From assembly GCA_023393635.1 (NCBI GenBank), contig JAEWKT010000032.1:241658-305657 (forward strand): DNA of 64,000 bases. Direction: 5' to 3'. A model generated the notes under the pieces. It ran no database searches, had not been told where the DNA came from, and saw nothing but the letters and a program-made list of their open reading frames with translations. The number at the start of each line of letters is the position of its first letter. Position 1 is the stretch's first letter. This stretch comes from Pseudomonadota bacterium (GTDB lineage Bacteria; Pseudomonadota; Gammaproteobacteria; Pseudomonadales; Moraxellaceae). Made by a program: the position numbers and the translations under genes. Shown in pieces: positions 8,386 through 17,858 of this stretch.

Positions 8386-9747
8386 TTAAGGCTCAATCAC
8401 TGCAATAAGCTCAATGCTTAAATCATTAAATCCATTGGGGATATACACACAAATAGATTCCTGTTGTAGCATTTGCTCGTATAAATCGCCGTAAGGCTCA
8501 ATCGCAAAATAAAGTACGCCAGAGCGCACTGGAATAGCCGAGGGCACATTGGTGATATGCGCAATACTGGCCGCTGGTAATGCCGCCAACACACGTTTTT
8601 CAACATCATCAGGCGCACCAATTTTAAAGCGTACGGGTACTGAAGCCGCGAGTTCATGAGCGGGCAGTGAAGAGTTAATGGCCAAATAAAGACGGCTAGA
8701 GCGAGTAATTTTGTCAGATTCCAAATTACCTTGCCAATATGATGGTTTCGTCTCGCGCAACTGAATACTTAAGTAACGACTAGAAATAATAGTATCCAGC
8801 ATGTCACGAATCATCATGTCCAATGCGGTAAAACCTGACATGGGCATCATATGCTGATAGGCAGGCAAGTCATCCAAGGTGTGTTTGCTAGAAAAAGTCA
8901 GTAAGGAGCCAGCAAGCCTTAACAACTCTTGATGTAGGCGTTCAGGATGAATTTGCGGATTTTGGACAATGTGACTGAGTGCAGCATAGCCTGCGTTTAA
9001 GCTGTTGGTGAGCCAAAATGACACCAAATCCCCCGATCTAAATTCAACCAATTGCTGGTCAATTTCACGATTATTGGCTTGCAGTGATTTCACCTTGGCT
9101 CGAATCACACTTAACAGTTTTTTAATATTATTAAATAATAATTCGGCACTGTGAACATGCAAAATAGGTGGCACAAAGCCCTGTTCAAATTCGTATTCCC
9201 CTGCGGTATTTCTTCTGATTTTGGCAATGGGGAAATACAACATACCGTCTAATTCATGGTCAGGACGTAGATTAGGTTCTAATAATCTAAAAAAAGCCTG
9301 TCGCTGCAAGATAGTCACTTCAGACTCTACGGCGTCAGTAAATAGATCAGTACTACTAACATGCTTGCTGCTGTAGCGCGCGGGTCTAATTTGTGTGCCA
9401 GACTGCAAGTTACTCATGCCACTATGAATAGTAGGAAAGGCCAAATAAACCAGCATGTTGTCAGAAGAATGATGCTGATCAAGCTGCATTGCTTCAGGCA
9501 GTAAATCACGTTCAGGTGCTTTATAAGCATCGCCATCATTCCACAAGATATCAATATGCTTGAGTGCCAAAATATTATTTTGAAGCTGAATCGCATCAAA
9601 TTCAAAACTACGGATTCCATACGGGTGTACGGTCAACGCATTTACCGTATGGCTAAGGCGTTGTTCGTGGTATAAATCCTGAATTTGAAAGTGTTGCGGC
9701 CTTAAAAATAAGCCTTCACCCCACAGCACTTTGTTCGCTTGATACAT
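8386..9747 (-). CDS. tssK: TssK, T6SS baseplate connector
   Basis: A 453-residue protein with the diagnostic TssK start KVLWGEGLFLRPQHFQ and the internal block RSGDLVSFWLTNSLN. TssK trimers link the baseplate wedges (TssEFG) to the TssLM membrane complex. Length matches the family. It lies between tssA and tssL, which is the typical TssK-TssL pairing. Confidence 0.95.
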   Translation of the reverse strand: MYQANKVLWGEGLFLRPQHFQIQDLYHEQRLSHTVNALTVHPYGIRSFEFDAIQLQNNILALKHIDILWNDGDAYKAPERDLLPEAMQLDQHHSSDNMLVYLAFPTIHSGMSNLQSGTQIRPARYSSKHVSSTDLFTDAVESEVTILQRQAFFRLLEPNLRPDHELDGMLYFPIAKIRRNTAGEYEFEQGFVPPILHVHSAELLFNNIKKLLSVIRAKVKSLQANNREIDQQLVEFRSGDLVSFWLTNSLNAGYAALSHIVQNPQIHPERLHQELLRLAGSLLTFSSKHTLDDLPAYQHMMPMSGFTALDMMIRDMLDTIISSRYLSIQLRETKPSYWQGNLESDKITRSSRLYLAINSSLPAHELAASVPVRFKIGAPDDVEKRVLAALPAASIAHITNVPSAIPVRSGVLYFAIEPYGDLYEQMLQQESICVYIPNGFNDLSIELIAVIEP

Positions 9748-9790
9748 TGAGAACCATTACTCCAAAAACAAAACATTTAAATTAAAATAA

Positions 9791-10894
9791 TTAACCGTTA
9801 TCAGCTGTTGAGTTGACGCCTAACATGTCTTGCAACGCTTCCAAAGGCTCATCTTGTTTCACCACAGTTGCTAACCATTCATGCAGTGGCATATTGGCCC
9901 ATTTAATTGTCTTTTTAAGCATATAACTGACGGGGCTATGCGGTTCATGAGTCGAAAAATAGTCGCTCATTTGTTGTAAAACCAGCATGGCTTGTTGTCG
10001 GTTTTGAATATGTGATTGCTGCTGTGGCTGAAACCCAGCTTGTGGTACTGTGGGAGTCCTCATATATGTAGCCGTTGCGGATTCGGCAGCAGTAACATTT
10101 TGCTCACTTGCTGATGCTGGCATGGTGTTTGCGTCTTGAAATACACCACGTTCTTTTAGATGTTTAGTTAAATGACTCGAAATTTGGTCTAAAACCTGAT
10201 CTACACCTGCAAACGCGGGCGCATCTAATCCTAGGAGGTTATCTAATAGCTGCTTAAACTCATTCCAGCTTTCATGCGCTAGCGTTAAATGTTGCAGCGT
10301 TTCTTGCAGTTGTTGCACAGGTGTCTGTAATAATGCGTCCTGATAATCTTCAAGGGTGACTTTATGCTCAGGTAAACCATCGTCGTATAAATCAGGGTTA
10401 TTATCTAACTGACTTTTTAAAAGCTGAGCGGCTTCAAAGTCATTAAAGCTCAAGTGTTGTGAAGCATTCAGTCCAATATTTTTCGGCAGCTTTTGTAGTT
10501 GTTGCACAAACCATTGCAGTAGACTAATGCGCTGGTCCAAATCATTGTCTTCAATGCTTGGATACATGTCTTGCCAATAGGTATTAATTAACGCACTGAT
10601 AATATTCAGTCCATGGTTCATGCCTGCAAAGCCGTCAGTTTGAAGCAGGGCTTCGCATAGCCATAAACTCAAGCGTAAGTCTTTAGCCTGTTGTTGCAAT
10701 AGCTGGCTACATTCTTGTTGAATAAAATGCCAGTCTGCCACTTTACGCTCAGTAACCCATTCTCCTTGCTCTAACAGTGGATCATCTTCAAGACGAGCCT
10801 GTTGAATGGCATCAAAAGCCGATGAAAAAGTTAAATCCTCGCCACAAGGATGGGCAGAAGTGATGGGCTGTAAGTAAAGTTCAATATCTTGCAT
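9791..10894 (-). CDS. tssA: TssA (ImpA family), T6SS sheath priming and capping protein
   Basis: A 367-residue protein. The N-terminal ImpA domain (about 1-120) shows ITSAHPCGEDLTFSS and WLCEALLQTDGFAGMNHGL followed by YWQDMYP. A Gln-rich, Ala/Thr-rich linker (about 265-305) leads to a C-terminal segment with the conserved YFSTHEPHSPVSYMLKK and PLHEWL. This architecture is the TssA class with the short C-terminal ring-forming domain. It starts 21 bp after clpV ends. Confidence 0.92.
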   Translation of the reverse strand: MQDIELYLQPITSAHPCGEDLTFSSAFDAIQQARLEDDPLLEQGEWVTERKVADWHFIQQECSQLLQQQAKDLRLSLWLCEALLQTDGFAGMNHGLNIISALINTYWQDMYPSIEDNDLDQRISLLQWFVQQLQKLPKNIGLNASQHLSFNDFEAAQLLKSQLDNNPDLYDDGLPEHKVTLEDYQDALLQTPVQQLQETLQHLTLAHESWNEFKQLLDNLLGLDAPAFAGVDQVLDQISSHLTKHLKERGVFQDANTMPASASEQNVTAAESATATYMRTPTVPQAGFQPQQQSHIQNRQQAMLVLQQMSDYFSTHEPHSPVSYMLKKTIKWANMPLHEWLATVVKQDEPLEALQDMLGVNSTADNG

Positions 10895-10915
10895 TGTATC
10901 AATACCTTTAAGCGG

Positions 10916-13657
10916 CTATGCCACATCACTAATGGTTTTTGTTGCGGGCTTCTTTGCTTTTGGACTTGCTTTGGCTTTACCTGGTTTTTTTGCAAATTTA
11001 AGCGCATAAGTAATTTGCTGCTTAGAGTCAACGTCTATATGTATTTGCTCAGGCGTTTTCCCATCTACCATTGCAGTAAGTAAATGGGTGGCCAAATCAG
11101 GCAATACAGAGCCGTTAAGAATATGGTCGATATTTCTGGCTCCCGTATCAACTTCAGTGCAGCGTGATAAAATCAGCTCAATTAAATCTGGGCTAAAGCT
11201 CAGTTGAGTTCCGTGCTGTGCAGTAATACGCTGGCTAATTTTTGATAGCTTATGCTCAATAATTTGCGCTAATAAATCATCATGCAGCGGGTAGTAAGGC
11301 ACAATCCGCATGCGCCCTAAAAACGCAGGTTTAAAGCTTTTATGCAACGCAGGTTGTAATGCTTCAATCAGTTGCGTGGTGGTGGGCCATTGTTCTACAG
11401 GTTGATTAATGCACTGTTGCATAATCAGGGAAGAACCCACATTAGAGGTTAAAATAATCAGGCAATTTTTAAAGTCAATTTGACGGCCTTCGCCATCCTC
11501 CAGGCTACCTTTATCAAACACCTGATAAAAAAGTTCCTGCACATCCTGATGCGCTTTTTCAATTTCATCAAGTAAAATCACGCTATAAGGATTACGTCTT
11601 ACGGCTTCAGTTAAAATACCGCCTTGTCCATAGCCCACATATCCAGGTGGTGCGCCTTTTAATGTAGATACGGTATGGGCTTCTTGATATTCAGACATAT
11701 TAATAGTAATTAAATGACGCTCACCACCATATAGCTCATCAGCCAGTGCCAAGGCAGTTTCAGTTTTACCCACCCCACTTGGGCCAACAAATAAAAATAC
11801 ACCTTGCGGTTTATTCGGGTCTTCTAGTTGCGCACGCGCTGTTTTAACGCCTTGCGCAAGACTGTGCAGGGCATAGGGCTGGCCCATGACGCGAGCTGAT
11901 AACTTATCTTCCAAACTTAATACTGCTGCAATTTCGTCATTGAGCATTTTTCCAATAGGAATACCTGTCCAGTCAGCAATAATTTGACCTACGATATGTT
12001 CATCAACACGCTCGTATACCAAAGGAGTTGCGCCTTGAATATGTTTTAACTCATCACGCTTTTGCTTAATATGCTGCAATTTTTCTTTGCTTTGACTTTC
12101 ATTTAGTTGATCATTCTGCATGCTAAGTTCTTGTTGCATGTGCTTGATTTGCTCAACCAGTTTCAATTGCGCTTGCCATTGCTGGGTAGTGGTATTTAAC
12201 TGAGTATTTAATTCCTCAAGCTGCTGTTTTACCGTATCTATTCTGCTTGAATCTGTTTGCTGTAGGTTTTTTTGCTCTGCACTAAGTAATTGCAATTCAA
12301 GATTTAAATTATGCTGTTTGGCATTTAAGATATCTAAACTAGCAGGTCTGGCACTTTGTGACAAAGCCACGCGTGCTGTGGCGGTATCTAATATGCTTAC
12401 TGCTTTGTCAGGTAATTGTCTGCCTGTAATATAACGATGCGAGGCCGCTACTGCGGTAAAAATAGCTTGATCGTCTATATCAACATTAAAATGCCTGGTC
12501 ATCACAGGAACCATGGCACGCAGCATTTGCACAGCAACAGCCACCGAAGGCTCTTCTACTTTAATTACTTGAAAGCGACGGCTTAACGCAGCATCTTTTT
12601 CAAAAAACTGTTTATATTCACTCCACGTGGTAGCGGCAATGGTGCGCAATTGGCCACGGGCAAGTGCAGGTTTTAATAAGTTTGCAGCGTCATTTTGGCC
12701 AGCTTGTCCACCTGCACCAATCATGGTATGCGCTTCATCAATAAATAAAATAATCGCATGAGGCGAGGCATTGACTTCTTTAATCACATTTTTAAGGCGA
12801 TTTTCAAACTCCCCTTTAACGCTTGCGCCAGCCTGTAATAAGCCCATATCCAGTGCATGAATTTCTACTTGACTTAACGCTTCAGGTACTTGGTTTTGAC
12901 TAATTTTTAAAGCTAAGCCTTCAACAACAGCAGTTTTACCCACGCCTGCCTCGCCAGTAAGAATTGGATTATTCTGGCGTCTACGCATTAAAATATCCAT
13001 CATTTGACGAATTTCAGTTTCACGGCCAATGACTGGATCAATCTCACCATTGCGTGCTTTATCAGTTAAGTTGACCGTAAACTGATCCAGGGCAGGCGTA
13101 TTTCTTGCTTTTTGCTCAGGTTGGGCGGGCTCAGCTGAGTCGTCTTGTTGTGTAATATGTTGATCTGCTTGAGCCAGTAGGGTGTTTTCATTGCTAGTGG
13201 CACAATATTCGTTGAGTTTATGTTTAATACTATCTATAGGAAATTGATCAAATAATTGTGAGCTTCTAAGTGCTACCTGGTGAAGTTCAGGCACAGTAAG
13301 GAGTGCAATTAATAAATGGCCGCTTCGAATGGTGTTGCTGTCACTGTCAATTGAAGTGAGTAACCATGCATGTTCTAGCAGTTTGGCAAGCGTGGTCGAA
13401 AAAATTGGCGTTTGCTGGTTACCTTTAGATAGCTTTTCTATTTCTTGTTCGAGGTCATTGATTAAAAGTTCTGGTGAAATCTTAAATTTCTTACATAAAA
13501 CATTTAAATCATTTTCTGAGCAGTTTAATAACTCGATAAAAAAGTGTTCTATTTCAATTTCGTAGTTCATTTTTGAAATACAAAGGTTGGCAGCTTTTTC
13601 TAAAGCTAAACGATTATTCTTTGATAATTTATTAATTAAAATCTTTAAGTTGCTCAT
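10916..13657 (-). CDS. tssH: TssH/ClpV, AAA+ ATPase that recycles the T6SS sheath
   Basis: A 913-residue double AAA+ protein. It has an N-terminal Clp-N domain, a first Walker A GEAGVGKT (about residue 235), a coiled-coil middle domain rich in Gln/Glu/Leu (about 420-520), and a second Walker A GPSGVGKTE (about 622), followed by GYVGYGQGG and LLDEIEKAH. ClpV disassembles contracted TssBC. The C-terminus ends in a Lys-rich tail. I chose ATG 13657 (SNLKILINKLS, the usual ClpV start) over a TTG 13 codons upstream. It is the first gene of the leftward T6SS operon, about 127 nt behind a strong promoter. Confidence 0.95.
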   Translation of the reverse strand: MSNLKILINKLSKNNRLALEKAANLCISKMNYEIEIEHFFIELLNCSENDLNVLCKKFKISPELLINDLEQEIEKLSKGNQQTPIFSTTLAKLLEHAWLLTSIDSDSNTIRSGHLLIALLTVPELHQVALRSSQLFDQFPIDSIKHKLNEYCATSNENTLLAQADQHITQQDDSAEPAQPEQKARNTPALDQFTVNLTDKARNGEIDPVIGRETEIRQMMDILMRRRQNNPILTGEAGVGKTAVVEGLALKISQNQVPEALSQVEIHALDMGLLQAGASVKGEFENRLKNVIKEVNASPHAIILFIDEAHTMIGAGGQAGQNDAANLLKPALARGQLRTIAATTWSEYKQFFEKDAALSRRFQVIKVEEPSVAVAVQMLRAMVPVMTRHFNVDIDDQAIFTAVAASHRYITGRQLPDKAVSILDTATARVALSQSARPASLDILNAKQHNLNLELQLLSAEQKNLQQTDSSRIDTVKQQLEELNTQLNTTTQQWQAQLKLVEQIKHMQQELSMQNDQLNESQSKEKLQHIKQKRDELKHIQGATPLVYERVDEHIVGQIIADWTGIPIGKMLNDEIAAVLSLEDKLSARVMGQPYALHSLAQGVKTARAQLEDPNKPQGVFLFVGPSGVGKTETALALADELYGGERHLITINMSEYQEAHTVSTLKGAPPGYVGYGQGGILTEAVRRNPYSVILLDEIEKAHQDVQELFYQVFDKGSLEDGEGRQIDFKNCLIILTSNVGSSLIMQQCINQPVEQWPTTTQLIEALQPALHKSFKPAFLGRMRIVPYYPLHDDLLAQIIEHKLSKISQRITAQHGTQLSFSPDLIELILSRCTEVDTGARNIDHILNGSVLPDLATHLLTAMVDGKTPEQIHIDVDSKQQITYALKFAKKPGKAKASPKAKKPATKTISDVA

Positions 13658-13790
13658 AGTTAACTCACTTAGGCTGCTAAATTGGACGCTAGCCAAAAAT
13701 TGGTATTTGATTGCATGTAGCCAGGCATTTGGGCGAAAGCATTAGAAATAAAATGAAAGCGGTCGTATTCATCTTTCTGGAATGAGCGGC

Positions 13791-13820
13791 TTTATATTTG
13801 GAATGACTATAGGCTGTCAA
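13791..13820 (-). promoter_or_regulatory. Sigma-70 promoter for the leftward clpV-PAAR operon
   Basis: On the minus strand there is a perfect -35 TTGACA (13820-13815), an 18-nt spacer and TATAAA (13796-13791) as -10. Transcription would begin near 13784, giving a leader of roughly 127 nt before the clpV ATG. The call rests on hexamer match and orientation only. Confidence 0.55.
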
Positions 13821-14497
13821 TGCACATTGTAATTTTTTGTAAATTGTTGATTCGCCAGTCATGTAAGTTTATCTTAATGACTTAATTATCCCTATATTGA
13901 AAATAATTCATGTTAGGCTGTAATTTATTCAACTATAACCTGATCCAGTATTTGTTTTATTAAAAAAGATGACTAGTGTGGCTAAATTATTTTTAAAAAT
14001 AAAACACGAATAAAAAGATAATAAGAATTTCCTTAACTTCCTTGGTTTAGTTAAACTTCATAATTAATTTAGATCATTTGTATAGATGGATTTTTAAGCT
14101 AAACATTAGGCTTCATGTTGCTTTCTAAAAAAGACGTTAATTAATAAAGACTTAATTAAAGTATAAGATTTGATGCCTCTATACTCAACTGACACAAATT
14201 GGCACTATTTAGTAAAAAATATCTCTATAGAAAATAATTGTCAATTTTTTACAAAACTCTACATTGTAAATGGCTAATAAAACATAAAAACTATACAGGT
14301 ATTAGCGTTTTTTATTCAATTTAGTAAAGCTGATTGATATTAACATAGAATTTTATTTTCTCATTATTCACTTTAAAAAACAAATAGATACTTACAAGAA
14401 TAATAAATTTAATTGGCTATAAAGAGAAGAGATTAAGTTAAAAAACACTTACATTAATTAGCAAAATTAGATGCAGATTTTACAGAATATACTAAAT

Positions 14498-14526
14498 TTG
14501 AAATTTGAAATTTTCATCAATACAAT
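14498..14526 (+). promoter_or_regulatory. Sigma-70 promoter for the rightward T6SS operon
   Basis: TTGAAA at 14498-14503, a 17-nt spacer, and TACAAT at 14521-14526: five of six matches in both hexamers at ideal spacing. The start point would be near 14533, about 36 nt before the TTG start codon of the lipoprotein gene, with its GGGGA ribosome site in between. Confidence 0.6.
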
Positions 14527-14568
14527 GAGCCTACGAATAATATTAAGTACTTAATTCTGGGGAATGAT

Positions 14569-15219
14569 TTGAAAAATTACCTAAAAATCAGTGGATTAAC
14601 TGCATTAGTTGTAAGCTTGGCAGCTTGTTCAACTCTTCAGGGTAATACAAACAATACGAAGAAACTTAGTACACGTTGCCTGAACGTTGTGCCCATGGCA
14701 GTTGGTGAAGTGGATGCGAATGTTGTTTCCTTAAGTTCTCAAGTATGTAAAAGTCCCCAGTCGGCTGATTTATGGCAACAATTAGCTCAGCAGTTCTTTA
14801 ATATAGGTAGATACGATAAAGCTATTCAGGCAGGCAATGCTACTTTAAAGCTCCAACCTGATAATGCTGCCGCTAAAGATATCGTGTTGCGCTCTGGGCT
14901 TAAAGTAACTGAAAAGAGCTTAACGCAAATGAAAGGCAATATGCAGTTTTTATATGGTGATGCATGGAGTGAAGCCAATCAGGTTGCGGGCCAAATTAGT
15001 CGTGCCCGTGGTGAAAAACCATTAGAGTTAAATACTGTTAGTAACATCCAGGCAGAAGAGGCAGAAGCCGCAAAAAAATCTGTACCTAAAAAAACCACTG
15101 TCTATACCTCTAAACCTAAAAAAGCCACTGCAAAAAAGGCTGCACCTGCTGCTAAGGCCAAGGCTCCCGCTGCAAAACCTAGCAGTAAACCAAGTAATCC
15201 TTTTTCTTCATTCAATTAA
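14569..15219 (+). CDS. T6SS-locus lipoprotein with TPR-like region and Lys/Ala-rich tail (position of asaA)
   Basis: A 216-residue predicted lipoprotein. The signal ends in the lipobox LAAC (Cys20); Ser follows it, which by the Lol rule favours the outer membrane. Residues about 60-105 look like a TPR pair (ADLWQQLAQQFFNIGRYDKA). The tail from about 165 is a Lys/Ala/Pro repeat with SSKPSNPF near the end. It starts with TTG, supported by GGGGA five bases upstream; the nearby ATG at 14564 is immediately followed by a stop. First gene of the rightward T6SS operon, the place of asaA in Acinetobacter. With no TssJ present it is the obvious candidate for an outer-membrane link, but it has no TssJ fold signature that I can see. 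Confidence 0.8.
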   Translation: MKNYLKISGLTALVVSLAACSTLQGNTNNTKKLSTRCLNVVPMAVGEVDANVVSLSSQVCKSPQSADLWQQLAQQFFNIGRYDKAIQAGNATLKLQPDNAAAKDIVLRSGLKVTEKSLTQMKGNMQFLYGDAWSEANQVAGQISRARGEKPLELNTVSNIQAEEAEAAKKSVPKKTTVYTSKPKKATAKKAAPAAKAKAPAAKPSSKPSNPFSSFN

Positions 15220-15250
15220 ATAAAATTTTGAAAATTAGTGAGTAAAAGTA

Positions 15251-15757
15251 ATGGCTAAGCGTGAAAGTGTACAAAAACGATTACAGCGAGTAAGACCACC
15301 TCGTGTTCATCTTACTTATGACGTTGAGGTGGGTGATGGCAAAGAATCAAAAGAATTGCCATTTGTCGTTGGCGTTATGGGAGATTTTGCTGGGTCATCC
15401 GAAGTTGAACAAGCAAAATTAAAAGATAAAAAATTCGTTAATGTCGATTTAGAAAATATAGATGAAGTAATGTCTGCGATGGCTCCACGCGCCGCGTTTT
15501 CAGTGAGCAATCATTTAACTGATCAAGGTGGCCGTATCCCTGTAGATTTAACATTTAAATCAATGGATGATTTTAAACCTGAATCTATTGTACAAAATAT
15601 TGATCCATTACGTCAGTTAGTAGAAGCACGGGCACGGCTCACTGACCTTAGAAATAAAATTTCAACCAGTGAAAAACTAGAAGATTTACTGGATGATGTT
15701 TTAAAAAGTACAGAAAAAGTCCGTCAGCTTAGCGCGCATGGAGATAATAATGAGTAA
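15251..15757 (+). CDS. tssB: TssB, small sheath protein of T6SS
   Basis: A 168-residue TssB (VipA/ImpB). Family hallmarks are VQKRLQRVRPPRVHLTYDVE near the start, LPFVVGVMGDFAG, and the RNFVDVD-type segment here read as KKFVNVDLENID. It polymerises with TssC into the contractile sheath. It overlaps the start of tssC by 8 bp, so the two are probably made in equal amounts. Confidence 0.97.
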   Translation: MAKRESVQKRLQRVRPPRVHLTYDVEVGDGKESKELPFVVGVMGDFAGSSEVEQAKLKDKKFVNVDLENIDEVMSAMAPRAAFSVSNHLTDQGGRIPVDLTFKSMDDFKPESIVQNIDPLRQLVEARARLTDLRNKISTSEKLEDLLDDVLKSTEKVRQLSAHGDNNE

Positions 15758-17243
15758 CGCAGCAACGTTAGCCGTCAATAATCAGGCCTTAGAAGCCGAG
15801 TCAAGCTCAAGCTTACTGGATGATATTGTCTCTCAAAGCCGTATTGCACGGTCTGAGACAGAACATGAGCGCGCTAAAGGGTTAATCTCAGAGTTAGCAC
15901 GCGAAGTATTGTCAGGCTCAATTTTAGTATCTGATAATTTGTCTGCATCTATTGATAAGCGAATTGCAGAGCTTGATGAATTGATTTCAGCACAATTGAG
16001 TGCAGTGATGCACCATGAGGCGTTTCAAAAAGTTGAATCGGTTTGGCGTGGCTTATACTATTTTTGTCAGGAATCACCTTCCAATTCCATGATTAAAATC
16101 CGTATGCTCAATACCAATAAAAAAGAGCTAATTAAAGACTTTCAAAGCGCAATTGATTTTGACCAAAGTGCCTTGTTTAAAAAAATCTATGAAGAAGAGT
16201 ATGGCACATTTGGTGGCGCGCCATTTGCGGCGTTAATAGGTGATTTTGAATTCGATCGCCAGCCTTCAGATATTTATCTGTTAGAACAAATATCGCATGT
16301 TGCTGCGGCATCGCATACCCCATTTATTTCAGCAGCTTCTCCTGAAATGTTGGGTCTTGATTCCTATACCGATATTGATCGCCCGCGTGATGTCGCAAAA
16401 ATCTTTGAAACTGCTGAATATACCAAATGGCGTTCGTTCCGTGATAGTGAAGATTCTCGCTACGTGGCGTTGACCATGCCTAAGTTTTTAGGTCGTTTAC
16501 CGTATCATCCTAAAGAAGGGACGGCTGTTGAAGGCTTTAATTTTGTTGAAAATGTATCTGGTGCAGATCATGACCAGTACTTATGGGTGAATGCGGCTTA
16601 TGCATTTGGTACCAGATTGACCAATGCGTTTGACTTATATGGCTGGTGTGCGGCCATTCGTGGTGTTGAAGGCGGTGGCCTGGTGGAAGGTTTGCCTGTA
16701 CATACCTTTAAAACTGATGATGGGGAAGTGGCCTTAAAGTGTCCTACTGAAATCTCCATTACCGATCGCCGTGAAAAAGAATTAAGCGACTTGGGTTTTG
16801 TGCCATTAGTGCATTGTAAAAACACTGATTATGCTGCTTTTTTTGGTGCCCAATCTGTGCAAAAAGCGCGTAAATATGACAATGATGCAGCGAATGCCAA
16901 TTCTATTTTATCGTCGCAAATTCAATACATTATGGCAGTGTCACGCATTGCACATTATTTAAAAGCCATGATGCGTGACAAAGTCGGTAGTTTTGCTTCT
17001 GCTGGCAATGTAGAGGCGTTTCTTAACGACTGGCTGTCTCGTTACGTGTTGTTAGATGATGGTGCTTCTCATGAGGCAAAGGCGCAATACCCTTTGCGTG
17101 AAGCATCTGTAAAAGTTGTAGAACAACCTGGGCGACCAGGATGCTACAAGTCTGTGGTTTTTTTAAGACCGCATTTCCAGCTGGATGAGCTTTCGGTTTC
17201 TTTACGACTTGTCACTGAGTTGCCGCAAGCTGCAAACGGTTAA
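15750..17243 (+). CDS. tssC: TssC, large sheath protein of T6SS
   Basis: A 497-residue TssC (VipB/ImpC/EvpB). Clear family blocks include HEAFQKVESVWRGLYY, GTFGGAPFAALIGDFEF, KFLGRLPYHP and QYIMAVSRIAHYLKAMMRDK, which includes the family's highly conserved C-terminal half. I chose ATG 15750, with GGAG six bases upstream, over the ATG 12 bases earlier. It overlaps tssB by eight bases. Confidence 0.97.
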   Translation: MSNAATLAVNNQALEAESSSSLLDDIVSQSRIARSETEHERAKGLISELAREVLSGSILVSDNLSASIDKRIAELDELISAQLSAVMHHEAFQKVESVWRGLYYFCQESPSNSMIKIRMLNTNKKELIKDFQSAIDFDQSALFKKIYEEEYGTFGGAPFAALIGDFEFDRQPSDIYLLEQISHVAAASHTPFISAASPEMLGLDSYTDIDRPRDVAKIFETAEYTKWRSFRDSEDSRYVALTMPKFLGRLPYHPKEGTAVEGFNFVENVSGADHDQYLWVNAAYAFGTRLTNAFDLYGWCAAIRGVEGGGLVEGLPVHTFKTDDGEVALKCPTEISITDRREKELSDLGFVPLVHCKNTDYAAFFGAQSVQKARKYDNDAANANSILSSQIQYIMAVSRIAHYLKAMMRDKVGSFASAGNVEAFLNDWLSRYVLLDDGASHEAKAQYPLREASVKVVEQPGRPGCYKSVVFLRPHFQLDELSVSLRLVTELPQAANG

Positions 17244-17282
17244 TTTTTATAATTCTTGTTTAACATAAAAAGGTAATTTCTA

Positions 17283-17786
17283 ATGAAAGATATATATATC
17301 CAATTTAGAGGAAAATATAAAGTAGACGGTGAGTCTCGTGATAGTGAACATAAAGACTGGTTAGAAGTTAATAGCTGGGCGCATCAAATTCGTCAGCCAA
17401 AATCTGCAACTGCCAGTAGTGTTGGTGGTCATACTGCTGAGCGTGCTGAACATAACGATATGGTTTTTGTAAAAGACCTTGATGCCACTAGTCCAAAGTT
17501 ATGGGAAGCTTGTTCTGCAGGTTATACCTTTGATGAGGTTCAAGTTGACTTTTACCGTGCCAATGGCGACAAACGCGTTAAATATTTACAAGTTAAACTT
17601 AAGCATGTACTGATTTCAAGTGTTACGCCTGAAGTATTGGCAGAAGGCGTGCCAACTGAAGCATTTGGTCTTAAGTATGCAGCGGTTGAGTGGACTTATA
17701 CTCAGCAATCAATTGACGGTGCTTCTAAAGGTGCCGTAACTAAAAAATGGTCTTTATCAAATAATACAGCAACTTATACTGCTTAA
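17283..17786 (+). CDS. hcp: Hcp, T6SS inner-tube protein
   Basis: A 167-residue Hcp. It begins KDIYIQFRGKYKVDGES and contains VNSWAHQIRQP and KLKHVLISSV, very like Acinetobacter Hcp as I remember it. Hexameric rings stack into the tube inside the sheath and are secreted. No C-terminal effector extension is present. AAGG lies upstream of the ATG, and a stem-loop with a T-run follows the gene, which would raise its transcript relative to downstream genes. Confidence 0.97.
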   Translation: MKDIYIQFRGKYKVDGESRDSEHKDWLEVNSWAHQIRQPKSATASSVGGHTAERAEHNDMVFVKDLDATSPKLWEACSAGYTFDEVQVDFYRANGDKRVKYLQVKLKHVLISSVTPEVLAEGVPTEAFGLKYAAVEWTYTQQSIDGASKGAVTKKWSLSNNTATYTA

Positions 17787-17799
17787 TTATTTAATAATC

Positions 17800-17831
17800 A
17801 AAGGGCTGGGGGAGTTTTCCTTCAGCTTTTT
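17800..17831 (+). terminator. Stem-loop with T-run after hcp (partial terminator or mRNA-end stabiliser)
   Basis: CTGGGGG (17806-17812) can pair with CCTTCAG (17819-17825), including two G-T pairs, and the stem extends outward with AAAGGG against CTTTTT. It ends in TTTTT at 17827-17831. Because tssE and the rest follow in the same direction 28 bp later, it probably attenuates rather than ends transcription. Confidence 0.55.
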
Positions 17832-17858
17832 GCCTTATTTGTTTATTGTAAGATAATA

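Larger units (their letters stand above)
13658..14568. other. AT-rich gene-free region between the two T6SS operons
   Basis: About 0.9 kb without a credible gene on either strand. The base composition is extreme: sample 60-nt stretches at 13981 and 14221 contain only 11 and 13 G/C bases (about 18-22%), while the genes beside it are near 40%. It carries a promoter at each side and a short tandem repeat AAATTTG (14495-14508). It is far longer than two promoters need and resembles a target for an H-NS-type silencer. Confidence 0.7.

Noticed and set aside
8376..8396. Longer TssL start at a TTG within tssK
   Set aside because: A good AAGGA site fits ATG 8375 and the extra seven residues match nothing in the family.
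13658..13696. Longer ClpV start at a TTG
   Set aside because: ClpV proteins start close to the segment at ATG 13657; the upstream 13 residues have no support.
14200..14205. TGGCAC as a possible sigma-54 -24 element upstream of the T6SS operon
   Set aside because: The needed TTGC-type -12 element is missing at the right distance, and a better sigma-70 promoter lies nearer the gene.
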